The notes below the pieces were generated by a model. That model ran no database searches. It saw only the letters and a program-made list of their open reading frames with translations, and was not told the origin of the DNA. DNA of 64,000 bases from Anthoceros angustus (Eukaryota > Streptophyta > Anthocerotopsida > Anthocerotales > Anthocerotaceae): positions 992,001 through 1,056,000 of the forward strand of contig MU008172.1 in assembly GCA_010909165.1 (NCBI GenBank). Direction: 5' to 3'. A program made the translations under genes and the position numbers. This document shows positions 39,301 to 54,300 of this stretch, one piece after another (within the stretch, counting starts at the first letter, position 1; each line of letters starts with the position of its first letter).

Positions 39301-42300
39301 TGGCCTTATTCATCAGGGTTACACCAACGCCACCGGAGGAGGAGAGTATACCTCTTTGTGTTCAGGACATCCAAGAGCCTCACGCCACTGCTCCTCCTAT
39401 TCCAAGGAAAAGGAAGAAATGCAAGAAGGGAACCAAGTTTGTTGCCCCGGTCAAAAAATAGTGGCTTGCTAGCACATAGCTTGACGAAAGTCTTTCTTTC
39501 CGTGTAATGCCACCCCAGACTCCACGGCAAAATTCAATGTAGTCTACGATTTGCTATCACTTCCTCCTGTTCGCCTAGAATTTGTGACCACTGGAATGTT
39601 GCTGGCTGCGGAAGCAGCGTCCAACTCCTGAGTCCTGTTGCCAGCCGAGCGCATAGCAGCGTCGATCATCCCTTCTGCCTCTGCATTTAGATCAGCTTCG
39701 AGTTGCTGCTTTGCTTGTTCACCCAAGCTGTCAACAAACTGGACAGCAGATTGCTCCTGGAAACAACCAAAGGTGGCCTCGTATGAGGCTAGTAGCAACC
39801 ACATATCCATCGTCCCAAGTGGCCACAAGCTAGAGACAGTGTACAAGCTGCAGTGACATACAACATACCGCAGCACCAAGTTCCTGCTCGAGACTTTTCA
39901 TGTGGTCAACAAGTTTTCGAAGATCCTCCAAAGCTTCTTTCTCTCGTGCAGCTTGAACCACATCTCTATGGACTCGAAGCTGCAGTTCCAGCCAGATAAG
40001 CATGCAGTGGTAGAATGAAAAAAGAAGTCACCAAAGCCCGTCTTCCCAGACACAAACCAACAGCAAGATTTCACAAACAGCAAAGGAACCACTTCTATCT
40101 CTCCCCTGCCGCCCACCCAGTGTATTCTGCTCCTTGGACAGGTTATAGACAGCAGCTCATTCTTTGACGTAGTCCGACTGCACACGGTTTATCTGCTAAC
40201 GAAAACGTTCGCAGATTCTGCGAGACCTACACGTGACCTTGTGAGGATGAGGAAAGGGTTGAACTCCTTGCAACCTCCTGTAAGTGGACACGAAAAGGCA
40301 GGGGGAATTAGCAGAACAATCTGAGTGAAAAGACGCACTTACTCGTTGCAGCTCATGTTGGAGAGCGATCGTCTGATCACGGATAGATGTGTCATAGCCC
40401 AATATCTGCTTCCAATTCTTCCATAGAAATCTTAATCTCCTGAAAGAAGACATGGACAGAGCTTGTCAATGGCACCCTTGATTCGTTCTGGTGTGGACAC
40501 TCTCTCTCTCCGGGTTCCGACAGTGACGCCAACTGCGTGTCTTGTCTTGAAAGTTCGTCGCAGGCTAGCTCGACCTGTGCAGGCAACATTTGCGGCATCC
40601 CTCATGCCCACGAGTAGCGGCGGCAACAGTCATCATCGGTTTCACAAGTCTCGGCAGGAACCCTGTTCTCTCTCTAAAACAGGCATACTGTATAACGCAC
40701 GCTCGCCAGTCCCAGGATGGGGCCTCTCACCCTCCGCCCCACTCATTCCTGTATCGGTTTACCGCGTCCAATAGGATGGAGAAGTACCAGTCAGCAGCTG
40801 CGACAGGGTGTGGCACGGCTCATTTCTAGATCACAGCAACCGGTATGTCTTTCACACTTGCTGCTTGGCACCTCTCTTCAATGAACATAGGTCACTGCCT
40901 TGAGGATCTGATATGTTGTTTGCGTGAAGTCGTGTACCGTCACATGCCTCGGAGACTGTGCAAGTGAGCAGCGTATACTAGAACGAGAACTTGTCCAGCA
41001 GAATGCCTTCCTGCGGCGTACTCTTGTTGGGGGAGCCTTATGCCTTTCTTCAACCTTGGTCATGCGTCCAAGTCCTTGTACCGCTCTGCAAGGTGAGGTA
41101 GTAACCATGTCTCTGAGGCTGCTGAACGAACGCAGACACCACAGTCTGGATGACATCATTGTCTATGTTGAACAGAGTACACGCAGGTTTTGGGTGTGCC
41201 GATTGAGGGCGAGCGATTTGACCCTGAACAGTATCTTTTTGAGGTGAGGCTGGGGCCTCTGCTCTGGAGCTACATGTCTTTGGCCTGCCTTGTAAGACTG
41301 AATGTCTTGTGTGGAACAGGTACCTGCTGACTGGAAGTATTCGTCCAAAGTGAAACGTGGAAAATTGCTGCTCTTCACGGACACATATGGGCCCAACTAC
41401 ATTTACAGCTTGAAGTGGCCAACATTTAGTGACAGCGAGGGATATACTGGTAACACCCTACTCCTTGTGCAGCCCATGCCTGCTAAGTGTCTTGTCCGGT
41501 GAAGGTTACTCACTTCTGGGAAACAGCCTCTAGGGTGGAAGTGTTTGTGACTAGCTCAGGAGGGCGAGGCAAGATCGAAGAGCTTGGGCCCCCTGAGAAT
41601 GTGAGTCTCTGACCCTGGAGTCGCCGTAATTTTCATCATGCTTAACCCACTTACAGGACTTCATGTGGCAGATTGAAGTTGGCCGGGCTTTCGGTATCTC
41701 AGGCTTGGAGCTTGCTGATGTCATAGCCTCTTCAGCCCGGGTAGATGCCGCAGGTGTGACTTATTACAATGTAAGTGGTCGACATCTCTCTCCTGATACG
41801 TGCTTTCTCCTGTAACTGCAGCATGCTTAATTGGGTAAGCTTCTTGTAGTGGGATCTTGACACAGGAGATGACGGTGTGGGCCTTGTTGCTGCAACCATC
41901 TCTGGTGGAGCAATATATGTCTTGAACGTGGGTGCGGAAAGAGAGCAGGTGACCAGGCACAGGGCTGCTATTGAGCACATCCGGGATTCATTCGTTGTGC
42001 TAAGGTAGCTACCGTTGCCATCCTGTCGCGTGTCATGCCTTGCTGCCCATGATAACTCAGGACCTGAATCGTGGTTGACAGATCTGGAGGATTTGATTTT
42101 GATACAAACACAAGGCTAAACAAACGAAGAACGTCAGGCAAAGCCAGCTCCCAAGTGCAAGAGCTTTAGTATGTGCAAACTTTCAACTTGTGCTGCATCA
42201 GTCGGGGTCCTTGGCATGTCCTCCATCTCTAAGGGGTTGGAGGAGAATGATAGTGATTAATGACTTCTTGCATATCATCCATTTGACCAAGAATGCAATT

Positions 42301-45300
42301 CAACTTCTGCACTTGGATCTCAGCTAACATCCGAGCAGCGTAGTCGCAATTCTCATACGCCCTGTAGTCGCAGGAGCCCTTGATCTCCTCGCGTAAGTTG
42401 GACTGGACCTCCTGTCCGACAACGAGGCATCGTGTGAGAACATGGCAGAGCCACCAAAGCCCTGGCTTCGCTGAACACAACGTACTCCTTAGAGAAGGAT
42501 ACCTTGACAGACTGCACGAACTCCCGGATCTGGTTCTCTATACTCTGAGATCTCACGCCACCAGTGCTGCCGAGCTGCTCCATCACCGAACCAGCCAGCT
42601 CCACGGCTAGGACGATCCTCTGCACAGAAACCCTCGAAAGAGATAAGTGTGATGCGAGCAGACCGTGCACGAGATCAGATGGAAATGGGTGTTCACCTTT
42701 TCCACATGGTACAAGCGTTGTAAAGCGGTGGTAGAGGCTGCGGGCAGCTTTTGCGGTCCTCCGGCCATGATTCCGACCGAGCCTTCGGTCTCCTCCTCTA
42801 GGGTTCAACAGGCAGAAGTTTATTCATATTTGGTCGTTCTGAATAGGTAGTGACTGTTCAGCTGGGAAAAGTGTACATATAATGCCCATGACAGAGCAGG
42901 CACTCTCCACCCGTGATTACATACATGTATGTGTAGTGGCGTAGAGATCTCGGGCCAGTGAGAACAGCATCTCAAAGCTGGTTGAAGGGAGGATCTACAC
43001 GATGTTGATACCACTATCTGTTCTGGTTGGCGTGGAAGCTTTGGTGGCCTTGCTGCTCATCAGCAGGGTTCCACCTCTTTACAAGCTTGGTAGAGCGTTG
43101 GTTGACTTGCTGTCCACTTCCAAGGGAGCTGCGATTGCCAGGACTCTCTTCGTCACCTTCGTGGTGCTGTTTGCTTCTTCCATCAATAGCATACAGAGAA
43201 CCAAGGGGCGACTTCATAAGGCTGGTGGAAGCGGAAATCCAGCCCATGAGCAAATTCTGCTGCGCGCACAGACCCTGGAAGCCACAATGCTAGGTACGCT
43301 GTCCTTGCTGTCCAGATCCGCTTGTACGTTTAACTTGGGGCCGGAAGCCTGGCGGCCTTGGGATTGATGAGCATGTATGTTCTTTTTGCGACTGTTTAGG
43401 GTACAGCCTACTCTTGGCTGTGGCTGTTAATCGCTTCTACGTATTCCTCAATGAAAATGCCAATGTGAAGCTGCAATTGGAAGGGTTGAAGAAGAAGTCG
43501 GAGGGCATTGAAGCTGAGTACAAACGGATCCAGCAAGAGCAGAAGTGGCAGGATCAAAAGCTTCGAGACAGTCTTGCCGAGGAAATGCAGTCTTCGAAGG
43601 ATGTTATCGCAGATTTGCGGCGCAATCTGGAAAACGTTCAGATTGATGCTAATGCCAAAGAGCAGGAGTTGAGGGCTGCGCAAGCGAGTCTCAAGGCTTT
43701 GCAAAAGCAAGCCCAGGGCTCACAGCTTGAGTATATGAGGATTCTGGAGGAAAATGAAAGTCTTCGCAGTCAGTTGGCGAGTCATGACGCTAAGTATTAC
43801 AGCACTGAAGCTAAGAAAGATGCATAGCACTACAGCCTGGAGCCGCGGGGAATTTATGTTTTCCACCAAGGGACACCAGCTCTGGATGTGCACCCGTTAC
43901 CGCCCCAGGATATATAGGAGGCTTGGAGGCCAATAGCACACTCTGGCTCCGGACCGTGTGTCGTTACCCAGTTTTCCTTAGTAACAGAATCCAAGGTAAG
44001 ATTTGTCCCGAACTCCAGAAACGGGTCTAGAGCAGGAGACCTGAGTCGGGCCACTGCTGCCGGCATATACATAGAATCACCCACCAGCGGGGCCCCAAGA
44101 GCTGCAAGTTGCCCTCGGATCTGCAGCACCCGACGGGACAGCAGAGTGAATGACAACACATCGGGCTGGCGGGTCCGAGTCCTGCTGAACTTTGGTGTGT
44201 ATACCTGGTGTGTACGACCGGTGAGAAGTCGGACGGTTACTTCATACGCTGTCACTCTTTGCTCCCATCCTCCGTGACCTACTCGATACGTTGCTTCAGT
44301 GCTGGGTTTGGGCCAAGCCACTTTCTTGCACTTGAGCACCTCCATCTCGCATTTCGCCCAGTCTGACACGGGGTCTGCGAAATGAAAACTTCCGCTCAGG
44401 CATCAGAGTGAGAAGCCTGCAGAAATAAGAGAGATCGAGGAGCCTCCGAAACCGGACATACGCTTGGAGAAAAGTCGGGGAGTTTTCCGGCCGGGGCACA
44501 TGAAATGTGTAACTTTTCCCAAGGGCACAGGAGCAGCAGTGAGGGCACAGTACAGTTTCCTGACTTTGCGGTCCTACAGCATCCAAGACCAACACGACGT
44601 TGAGAATGGAACTACCACCTGCACCTAAGCAGCATACAGTAGCATGGAACGAGTACGTACCCTCAGCAGCTCGTGAAATTTGGAGGAGAACTCGTTCGTT
44701 TTAGCCAGGACCACACTGCATGAAGCACTTCCAATGCATCAGCTGGGAGTAAGGCAAACATCTCGAACATTACACATACCCCTTTTATTGGGACACACCA
44801 TCCTTCTGTACATGTATCTATCTGATGGGTGAGGATCAAGGGCTTTTCTAGTCCCATTGCCCGAGCTGCAAAGGTTGCACAACTTTCCTCCAAGTTATCC
44901 ACGGTTCCGCCCACCTGATAGACATAAAAAGTAGTAACGTGCTCAATGCCACATGAACGAGAACAAGGAGGCGTGTCAGGCGTGTGAGCCTGCCCCATCA
45001 AAGAACATGTAAGCTTGAGACATGAAGCTAACCGAGACACCCGCAGGTTTGTCGAGAACCACATACGACTCCGTCTCAAGCACAACTCTGGAGCGCCAAT
45101 CCACCTCGTAGCATCTGCCGCAGAACATGTCCGCCTCACAGGAGTTCCAACGTGGGCAAGTTCAAAGAGTTTGAATTCGATAATGGAGGGATCAGCTGAC
45201 CTTGGAAAGCGCTTGGGATGAACATGCACTCGGAGATAGGAGCCAACCTCGAGCTCCTCATCCCCTGATAGTACTCGGAACACTTTTCTTGCCTCCTGAA

Positions 45301-48300
45301 GTGTTTTCCCTTTCACGGATGACCTTTCTTCAAGGAAATCTGGAGTAATGTACTTGTTGTAGAGCTCTATTTGCTCGGGAGACGCGCTTTCGGGCGGGAC
45401 AGGGCATACGAGGGAAGTATGCACCGCACCAAATCGGATGAGATCTTCCACATATCTGGGAGTCACCATTTAGTTGCAGTACACCCTGACACACAAAGTG
45501 GTCAAGGACGACCGCAGACAAGTGCATCTTACATGTTTGGAAGCGCCAGCGAGTCCGAAACAATCTCCACAACATTACCCCCTTTCTCAACCAGGATGTG
45601 CTCAATGCGAGGAAGGAAGTTCTGTGGCGGGCAAGGCATCAACCGTCTGTACTCTCCAACAGTTGCCCTGCAATTTCGGCGGAATAGGCGTGCCAGGTAT
45701 GAGAGGACTCACTCCTAGGACACACTACGAGATGAAAGAAAGCAGGAACTGGTACCTTTCAAGACTCGGCTTGTTGGGGTTGGGAATGGTGGAAAACGTT
45801 GGATTGGCATAGGCTGATTCTGTGAGCAGAGCAACAGAAGCCGATTCAGAGAACTTGTTCTCCAAGGCAAGTTGCCACCAGCTCCGCTTCACTCCCAAGG
45901 CTGCGCCAAGAACAGTTGAGCCGAGCGTGTGTCTCGCAGCCTTCAAGCTGCAGCCAGCCAGCGCCATGTGAGCTGAGAAAGTCAGATCACAGACGTTGGC
46001 AGTAGCCGCCCGGAAGAGTGACGGAAGAGCAGTTGGCGCTGCTGGGTGCCAACCGACTCCTTTCACGCCACTCTGACATCGAGGCGTCCTCTCGCATTGC
46101 TGCAAGGGACCCAACCGAGTCCTTCGAAATCTTAAACCCTACCAAAACCACGGGTTGCCGGTGTTTGCTCCGGTAGCGATGTCCAGGTGCAGTATCGTTT
46201 CTCCGCAATTTGGTTGCCAGCTCTATGTATGTCGTTCTCTTGGTCTTGACCTCCCGCACTCTCCTTTACTACAGCATGGCAACGCCACATGTACGATTTC
46301 AGCATGGCTGTGACAGACCAGCTGTGAAGGTGCCTTCCAGCATGCGCCTGCGGACCGATGCCGCTCAACTTTCCAAGTCCTTTCTAGGGGCGCAGCCGCA
46401 GAGGAAGGCTGTCAGGATCCGGCCTAGATCTGCACCTCTCAGGACTGCTGCTGTGCGGGCTGAAAGGGCGTCTGTTGTATCGGCAGTTGCTGCGCCAGAG
46501 GCTCCAGTGGAGAGTCCTGCGAAGAGCCTGAACAAGTATAGCAGTCGAGTAACACAGCCCAAATCGCAGGGAGCTTCTCAGGCTATCCTGTATGGCGTAG
46601 GCCTAAATGAGGACGATTTGAAGAAGCCTCAGGTGGGTATCTCTTCTGTGTGGTATGAAGGAAACACATGCAACATGCACCTTCTTCGCCTGTCTGAAGC
46701 TGTCAAGGAAGGAGTGGAGGAGGCTGGTCTGGTGGGATTCCGCTTCAACACTGTTGGAGTGAGTGACGCCATCTCTATGGGGACAGAAGGTATGTGTTAC
46801 AGCTTACAGTCGCGAGATCTCATTGCCGACAGCATTGAGACCGTGATGGGTGGCCAGTGGTATGATGCCAACATCTCTATTCCTGGCTGTGATAAAAATG
46901 TGAGTATAATCACCTTTCTCATTTTAATCCGGCATTAGCCGGAGCTGGGCACAGCCAGGAACTCCAGTCACTTGTTCTAAAAACAAGAGCACTCTCTGCA
47001 GATGCCTGGAACCATAATTGCTATGGGGCGGCTTAACAGGCCAAGCATCATGGTGTATGGAGGGACTATCAAGGTGCTTTTCAATTGCGACGAACATGTC
47101 TTACTCTCCTGGCATTCTGTGTTGAAACTGACCTCTGCAAACCTTCGTCGGATCTCAGCCGGGAATAGTTAATGGCAGCTCATACGACATTATATCGGCA
47201 TTTCAAGTAAAGTCTCCCAATATTTCAGTTTTGACCTGGCATTGCTCTTAGTTTGTGGTGGGCTTCTGACAGCATCCAAATTTGGCTATCACTGGTGCTC
47301 GTGCGAAACAGAGTTACGGACAGTTTGTGGGTGGGTTTATTGGTGAAGAAGAGCGAGTTAGCATTTTGAGGAACTCTTGTCCAGGGGCAGGTGCCTGTGG
47401 AGGGATGTACACAGCAAACACAATGGCCAGCGCCATAGAGGCTCTTGGCATGTCCCTGCCTTACAGGTGAAGGATCTGGTCTGTGAGGCACCTTTACGGC
47501 ACTGTTTCGTAGACAGTCAGGAAAATTTTATACCGTGTCTGCTTTCATGAGGTGGGTACGGGTTTTGAACTGCAGCCTCTATGCTGCTCGTGGCCTTGCA
47601 GCTCATCAATTCCAGCAGAAGACCCATTAAAGCTCCAAGAATGTCGCTTGGCAGGGAAGTACATTTTAGAGCTTCTGAAGAATGATCTTAAACCTAGGGA
47701 CATCATCACAAAGAAGTCCTTGGAAAATGCAATGGTGGTGGTTATGGCTCTTGGTGGCTCTACCAATGCTGTCCTGCACCTTATTGCAATAGCCCGGTTA
47801 GTTATGGGGGCCCTCTTCCTGCCGGCAATATGCTTACGAACTGACCGTTCTGCTAGAGTAAGGTGAGAGTGGCATTCTTTCGGTTTTGCAGATCCGTGGG
47901 TGTAACCTTAACACTGGATGAGTTTCAGAGGGTTAGTGACAAGATTCCATTCATTGGAGATTTGAAGCCAAGTGGGAAGTATGTGATGGAAGACGTGCAT
48001 AAGGTATGACAGGCTTGCAGTGGACATGCAGTACTTGAGGGCAATGGTAGTGTGTGGGTTGACATGCATGTTGATGACCTGCATTGTGGATCAGGTGGGT
48101 GGGACACCGGCTGTGCTCCGTTATCTCTTAGAAAATGAGCTGCTTGATGGAAGCTGCATAACTGGTAAGCACCTTACAGTCACTCGCGTATGGGCTCAGT
48201 GGGATGAGATGGTGTCTGAATATTGCCTACTACGAGGTGTATGATATTGCAGTGACTGGGAAAACTCTGGAGGAGAATGTAAGAGATGTGCCACCATTGT

Positions 48301-51300
48301 CAGCGGGTCAGGTACGTCGGATATTGGAACGTGTCGAAGGAGGGTTGGGATGGCTCTCTTCGGTGGAAGGTGGTGGGCATTTCTGGTTTAAGCGACATTG
48401 GTGAGCATTTATCCATTCACGTGTTCCTTGCTCCAGACGGTTATTCAGCCTTTGGATAAGCCTATCAAAGAAAGCGGCCACATCCAAATTCTGTATGGGA
48501 ATCTCGCACCAGAGGGCTCCGTTGCCAAAATTACTGGCAAAGAAGGACTCTACTTTCGGGGTAGATGACATGTGACACCGTTTTATGGTGGTGAGTTGGT
48601 GAGCATGAGGTGAACAGAAGGCTTGAGACATGAGAAAATGTTTGCTCTGGGCAGGTGTTGCGAAGGTATTTGATGGGGAGGAAGCAATGTTGGATGCCCT
48701 GTCAAAGGACCCTCAGAGCTTCAAGGTCAGGAAGGGTGGCGTTGGCGGAAGATGATTGACTTGGGTGGGAGAGTCTGGAACGCAGGCTAAACAAGCTGGT
48801 GTGCTGAGTGTTGCAGGGATCAGTGGTAGTAATAAAAGGAGAGGGCCCGAAAGGAGGTCCAGGGATGCCTGAGATGCTGACACCAACCAGCGCCATCATG
48901 GGAGCCGGACTGGGCAAGGTTGATTCAGACTTGTAATGTTAGCAGCAAGGAATGTTTGGAAACCTGATCGAGCTCTTTCGGTTGCAGGATGTGGCCTTAC
49001 TGACGGACGGGAGGTTTTCAGGGGGTTCCCATGGTTTTGTGGTGGGCCATGTATGCCCTGAAGCGCAGGTGAGCACTAATATGAAAGTCACGGAACGGAT
49101 GGAGTGAGCAAGAGACTGTAGAGAGCTGATGTCTGCCTGCTGCCTTGCAGGTGGGAGGGCCCATTGCACTGGTTCAAGATGGGGACGTGATCACGATCGA
49201 TGTCCGTAATCGGAGCATTAACGCGGATGTGAGCGAGGATGAGTGGCGGAAGCGGCGCAGCGTGTGGACAGCTCCGCCGCTTAAGTTCACCCGCGGCACT
49301 TTGTATAAGGTAGTTGCAGGGAGGCTGCCGTCCTTATTATTGGACTAAGGTAATTTTCTTTTAATTTCTCCGATTCACTCTGGCTGTTGTGACCTGCTGC
49401 AGTATATCAAGAACGTGAACTCGGCATCGCTGGGCTGTGTGACCGATGAGTGACGACGCTTGCCACAATCAATTTCTTGACAGCTTTTGTAGAGGAAAGG
49501 CCATTTTTCATGGCCCGTATATTTCTTGCGCGGGCTCACGGTAGAGCTTTTCGACCTATGGCAGACCTATCGGAAGACAAAACCTTTCCAGGGTTTCTGT
49601 CGAGACACTTTAAAGTAGGTATAAGATATTCTATGGGTATGAGGTCGTACTTCGGTCACCTAAAAGCTTGGAAGTCACGTTTTTGCCTCGTCTTTCTTTA
49701 TGTGCAACGTCATCAGGCCCGACCGGGCCTGGCTCAGCGGCTCGTGCCGGATCGCCAAGAGGCCATTTTGCCTTACAATGTAATGAGCGCGCCGCTCGAA
49801 GCAGTGGGGCCCGCCATCAGGCATGCCTGATGGCATACGACCAGCGTATGTAAAGCGTAGGGCTTGCAAGACGGATACCCGATGGCCATTAAGGCCGACA
49901 CGTGTGTCCGCACAGCCCTCCACGGCCACGATATGTACCTCTGTACATATGTCCTTGCCCATCACCATGCTATCTTGAGTCATGCATAATCCGAACCGGT
50001 GGCCAAAAGTTTTGACGCCCGTGCGCCGTATAACACTAACACGGGACATGAGAAAGCCGCTCGTCCCTACCCGCTTACATGTTACTAATAATACTTGTTT
50101 AAGGCTCCAAGTGTACCCCGGCTCACAAGTTTATGATATGTAAACTCCCGTCATTTGCATAGCGTGAGATGTGAGTTTAGCTTCCTAAATTAGGGTTATT
50201 TAACCATACTGACCTAAACTGGGTTTCTTCTCAATATGACCATTCTAGGGCACCAGCGCAGCAAAAACATGTGAAGGTGGTTCACATACTCTTTTCTAGA
50301 GTGGGAGACTTTATTGGGGGAATGAGTGCTATAAGTTCCCATCCTACGAACTTCTACAAGAAGAATTCTAAGGGCTTGGGGAATTTACCTCGCCCTGCAG
50401 TACCGACAATGCATACAGCTGCATCATATGTTAGGTAAGAAGGTTTGAAGTATGCAGATTGTTTTATTACTTAGGGAGGCATTAACATTGTGAGGTGGCT
50501 TGTGTGTATTGGTGTTCTTACGGCCGGAAGACTTTCGCCAAAAGGAGGTGGGAGTGTCACGTGGTGCTAATACTAAATGTAAGGTCCTCCGTGGAGAGAG
50601 TGTCACATGGTTGCCAAGCAAATTTTAGGGTGAAGAAACTTCTGTGGCCTAAGGTTCCGAGAGATTGGTCTTTTGAACATAGGCATATTGACCTTTCAAA
50701 TGCTATATGTCATGGGCACAGTGCGAAGGCTTACCCGTGATGTCGAGCGATGGCACAAGAAAAGAAGGATTGGATCAGGCATTGCCTATATTGCAAAGTT
50801 CTGTTGATGAAATAATGCGTCGGCATCAAGATGCATTGTATGCTCGAATCAACAATCAGACAAAGGTATATGAGCTAGTAAGAGATGATTATATGCAAAG
50901 ATATGATGTTCTCAATATACTTACACAAGTTGAAGTTGGTGAATGGAAGCTAGCCCCGGATGATGCCACATCAATGTCACCGTGGTTGGAGCAAAATGCG
51001 TCTATAGTCTTCCACCAATCAAGCGAGAATCAACCTTTCGCTTTGGGTATTCAAACTCCTTTTATGTTAAATTGCATGTTGCTTTATGGGAATAGTAATG
51101 TGCTTGCTGTGGATGCAACTTTTGGGTTGAACAGGTATCGCTACCAATTATTTACTGTGATAGGTTTTGACCATTACTTGAACGGTGTTCCATTAGCATG
51201 GGCTATTACAAAAGATGCTACTACTAAGTCACTTGTCAGGTGGCTTTCAACTTTACGGAAGAAGGTTGAAAAGATCAACAAGGATTTGACACCTAGTTCA

Positions 51301-54300
51301 TTCCTTGTTGATGATTGTCAAGCAGAGATTTCTGCTATTTGCTCAGTGTGGAATCATAACATACCTATATTATTATGCTTGTGGCATGTGCGAAAAGCGT
51401 GGAGAGAATTTATCCAAGAAAGTGTACTCACAAAGTAATCGAATTTCAATATGGCCAGAGCTAGGGATATTATGTATGGGGGGCAAGCACATCTTCAGGT
51501 GTTTCCATAGGAAGAAGTATGCTACACAATTTTTATGACAAGTGGGGAACAAGCGAAGGAGACTTTGTGAGATATACGAAGGTCCAATGGGGAGAGACTA
51601 TAGATATGTGGTTGTGTAATGCTAGAATGTTGCCTCATGCAGGGCAACATACAACTTCAGCTGTGGAAGGATTCCATAGATTTATAAAAGAACGTGCAGC
51701 ATTTAGCAAGTCAAGTTTGCCTGGTCGTAAACTAGACTGGTTACTACACCAATTAGTGAATGTTGTTGCCCGACATTATTGGTACCGGCACTTCACAAAG
51801 AAGGGGATCTGGGCACAAGAAGCTGGAGGCTTTGGAGGAAACCTATGAAGGGTGCAGAAACTATTCCTATTAGCTCAGTTGTTTTACCGCATGCCGAAAA
51901 TGTTGCTGCACATTGTTTGTCTTCATCGACCCCTAACTTGTGATATGTGATTGAATATGTTTACTTTCCTTGGGCTACATGTCATGTCCAATGGGGAACA
52001 AAGGTTTCATCTGCAAGCATGTGGTGAAAGTTCAACAACTCCTTGGCATACACAAGGATGGTACAGCAGCAGCTAGGCAAAATGGAAGAACAAATGGAGC
52101 GTATGTTGCTGAAAGTAGTGATACCAACACCTTGGCTATGGCTTTTTGGATGCAGGTTCAAGAACCTCCACACATTGTGTTGCCTAGTAGCCCCTTGGTG
52201 GCACCAATATGTAAGACGCGATTGGAGATGGCAAAAGAAAAATGGTTGGATTTTATTAAAACGGCATGTGCTGAAGTATGTGATTCCGCATTTGAGCGTT
52301 CAGATTTAGCTTTTGGGATAGCCCTGCATTATGGAGCAAATTCAAAAAAGCTGAGCTAGTTAGTGGCACAAGCAGACGAAGAACCTCAACGGAAACAAGT
52401 GTTGGAAACTTTTGCTGAGAATGAGGGCACAAACAGACTGAAACGATATGATTGTTGGATTGGAGGAAGTTGTGTGTAAGAAGAAAAAGACGGTGAGGTG
52501 GAACATAGGCAGTTGATAAAGGGTGGATTGAATGATGAGCTGAAATAGGCTTTTAACAGCGTCTGTTTAGAAAAGGGTTTCTCCTGAAACCTCTTTTTGC
52601 ACACGGACTTGGCCGGACCTTTTTTTGCACTTGAAAAAATCCGCACTATAATCAGGCTTTTTGATATTTCTCTGCAGACATGTTACCCGCAACCTTTTGA
52701 ATAATTGTTTTGACACACGTTATTTGAGATTGTAGATTGCAAGTACGTGGCAAAACCTAAAGTCCCATTCTCGCTCGGCTTTTTTCAAATCGACACAAAA
52801 TTACAAGCAAACTTATGCCGACTTACATCTAAATAGCTTCCAACATCCGCAATCATTGCGTGTTGGACGATACAAACATTTAGAGTTTTAGGGCTTGTCA
52901 GATTGGTGCAAACTTGTTTGCGCACCAACCTTTCATTCATACTAGTCAATCCTATGACTATACTCTCGCTCCGAGAATTTTACAGGACTTTGTTTCTTAG
53001 ACATTGGGACAATAATATCTTCTTTGGCCTGATGCTCTTGATCCACGTCTAGTGCAAGAATGAGAGTGGCATGGTCTGCACTTAGAGCTGGGCCCACGCC
53101 AAACGTCTCAAGATTCAAAAGATGCAAAAGGTTCTCACTACTAGTTCAAAGTTTTAACCACTAGAAAAAAGATGAGGGTTAAGTAAAGATAAGAACATAT
53201 CCACATTAGGGAGCTGCACAAAAAAGGTTGAAAACGTCGAAAGGAACCCTTTAAAACAACAAAAAACTATACAAAATGCAAAAATTGTCAAAATTTTAGA
53301 GCAAGTCACTTGCCTCAAAAACTGGACTTTTTGTAATATTTTTAGGGGTCTTTAGGGTTTTTAGGGCTTGTCAGCTGTGCAAACTTACGCAACCTTTCAT
53401 TCATACTAGTCAATCCTATGACTATACTCGCCTCGAGAATTTTCTGGACTTTGTTCCTTAGACATTGGGACAATAATATCTTCTTTGGCCTGATGCTCTT
53501 GATCCACGCCTAGTGCGAGAATGAGAGTGGCATGGTCCGCACTTAGAGCCCACGCCAAACGCCTCAAGATTCAAAAGATGCAAAAGGTTCTCACTACTAG
53601 TTCAAAGTTTTAACCACTAGAAAAAGATGAGGGTTAAGTAAAGATAAGAACATATCCACATTAGGGAGCTGCACAAAAAGGTTGAAAACGCCGAAAGGAA
53701 CCCTTTAAAACAACAAAAATATACAAAATGCAAAAATTGTCAAAATTTTAGAGCAAGTCACTTGCCTCAAAAACTGGACTTTTGTAATATTTTTAGGGTC
53801 TTTAGGGTTTTTAGGGCTTGTCAGCTGTGCAAACTTACGCAACCTTTCATTCATACTAGTCAATCCTATGACTATACTCGCCTCGAGAATTTTCTGGACT
53901 TTGTTCCTTAGACATTGGGACAATAATATCTTCTTTGGCCTGATGCTCTTGATCCACGCCTAGTGCGAGAATGAGAGTGGCATGGTCCGCACTTAGAGCC
54001 CACGCCAAACGCCTCAAGATTCAAAAGATGCAAAAGGTTCTCACTACTAGTTCAAAGTTTTAACCACTAGAAAAAGATGAGGGTTAAGTAAAGATAAGAA
54101 CATATCCACATTAGGGGTGCACAAAAAGGTTGAAAACGCCGAAAGGAACCCTTTAAAACAACAAAAATATACAAAAAATGCAAAAATTGTCAAAATTTTA
54201 GAGCAAGTGCGCACTTGCCTCAAAAACTGGACTTTTGTAATATTTTTAAGGGTTTTAGACTTTTGCTCTTTTCTTTGGATGAACGTCAGGAATGCACTAG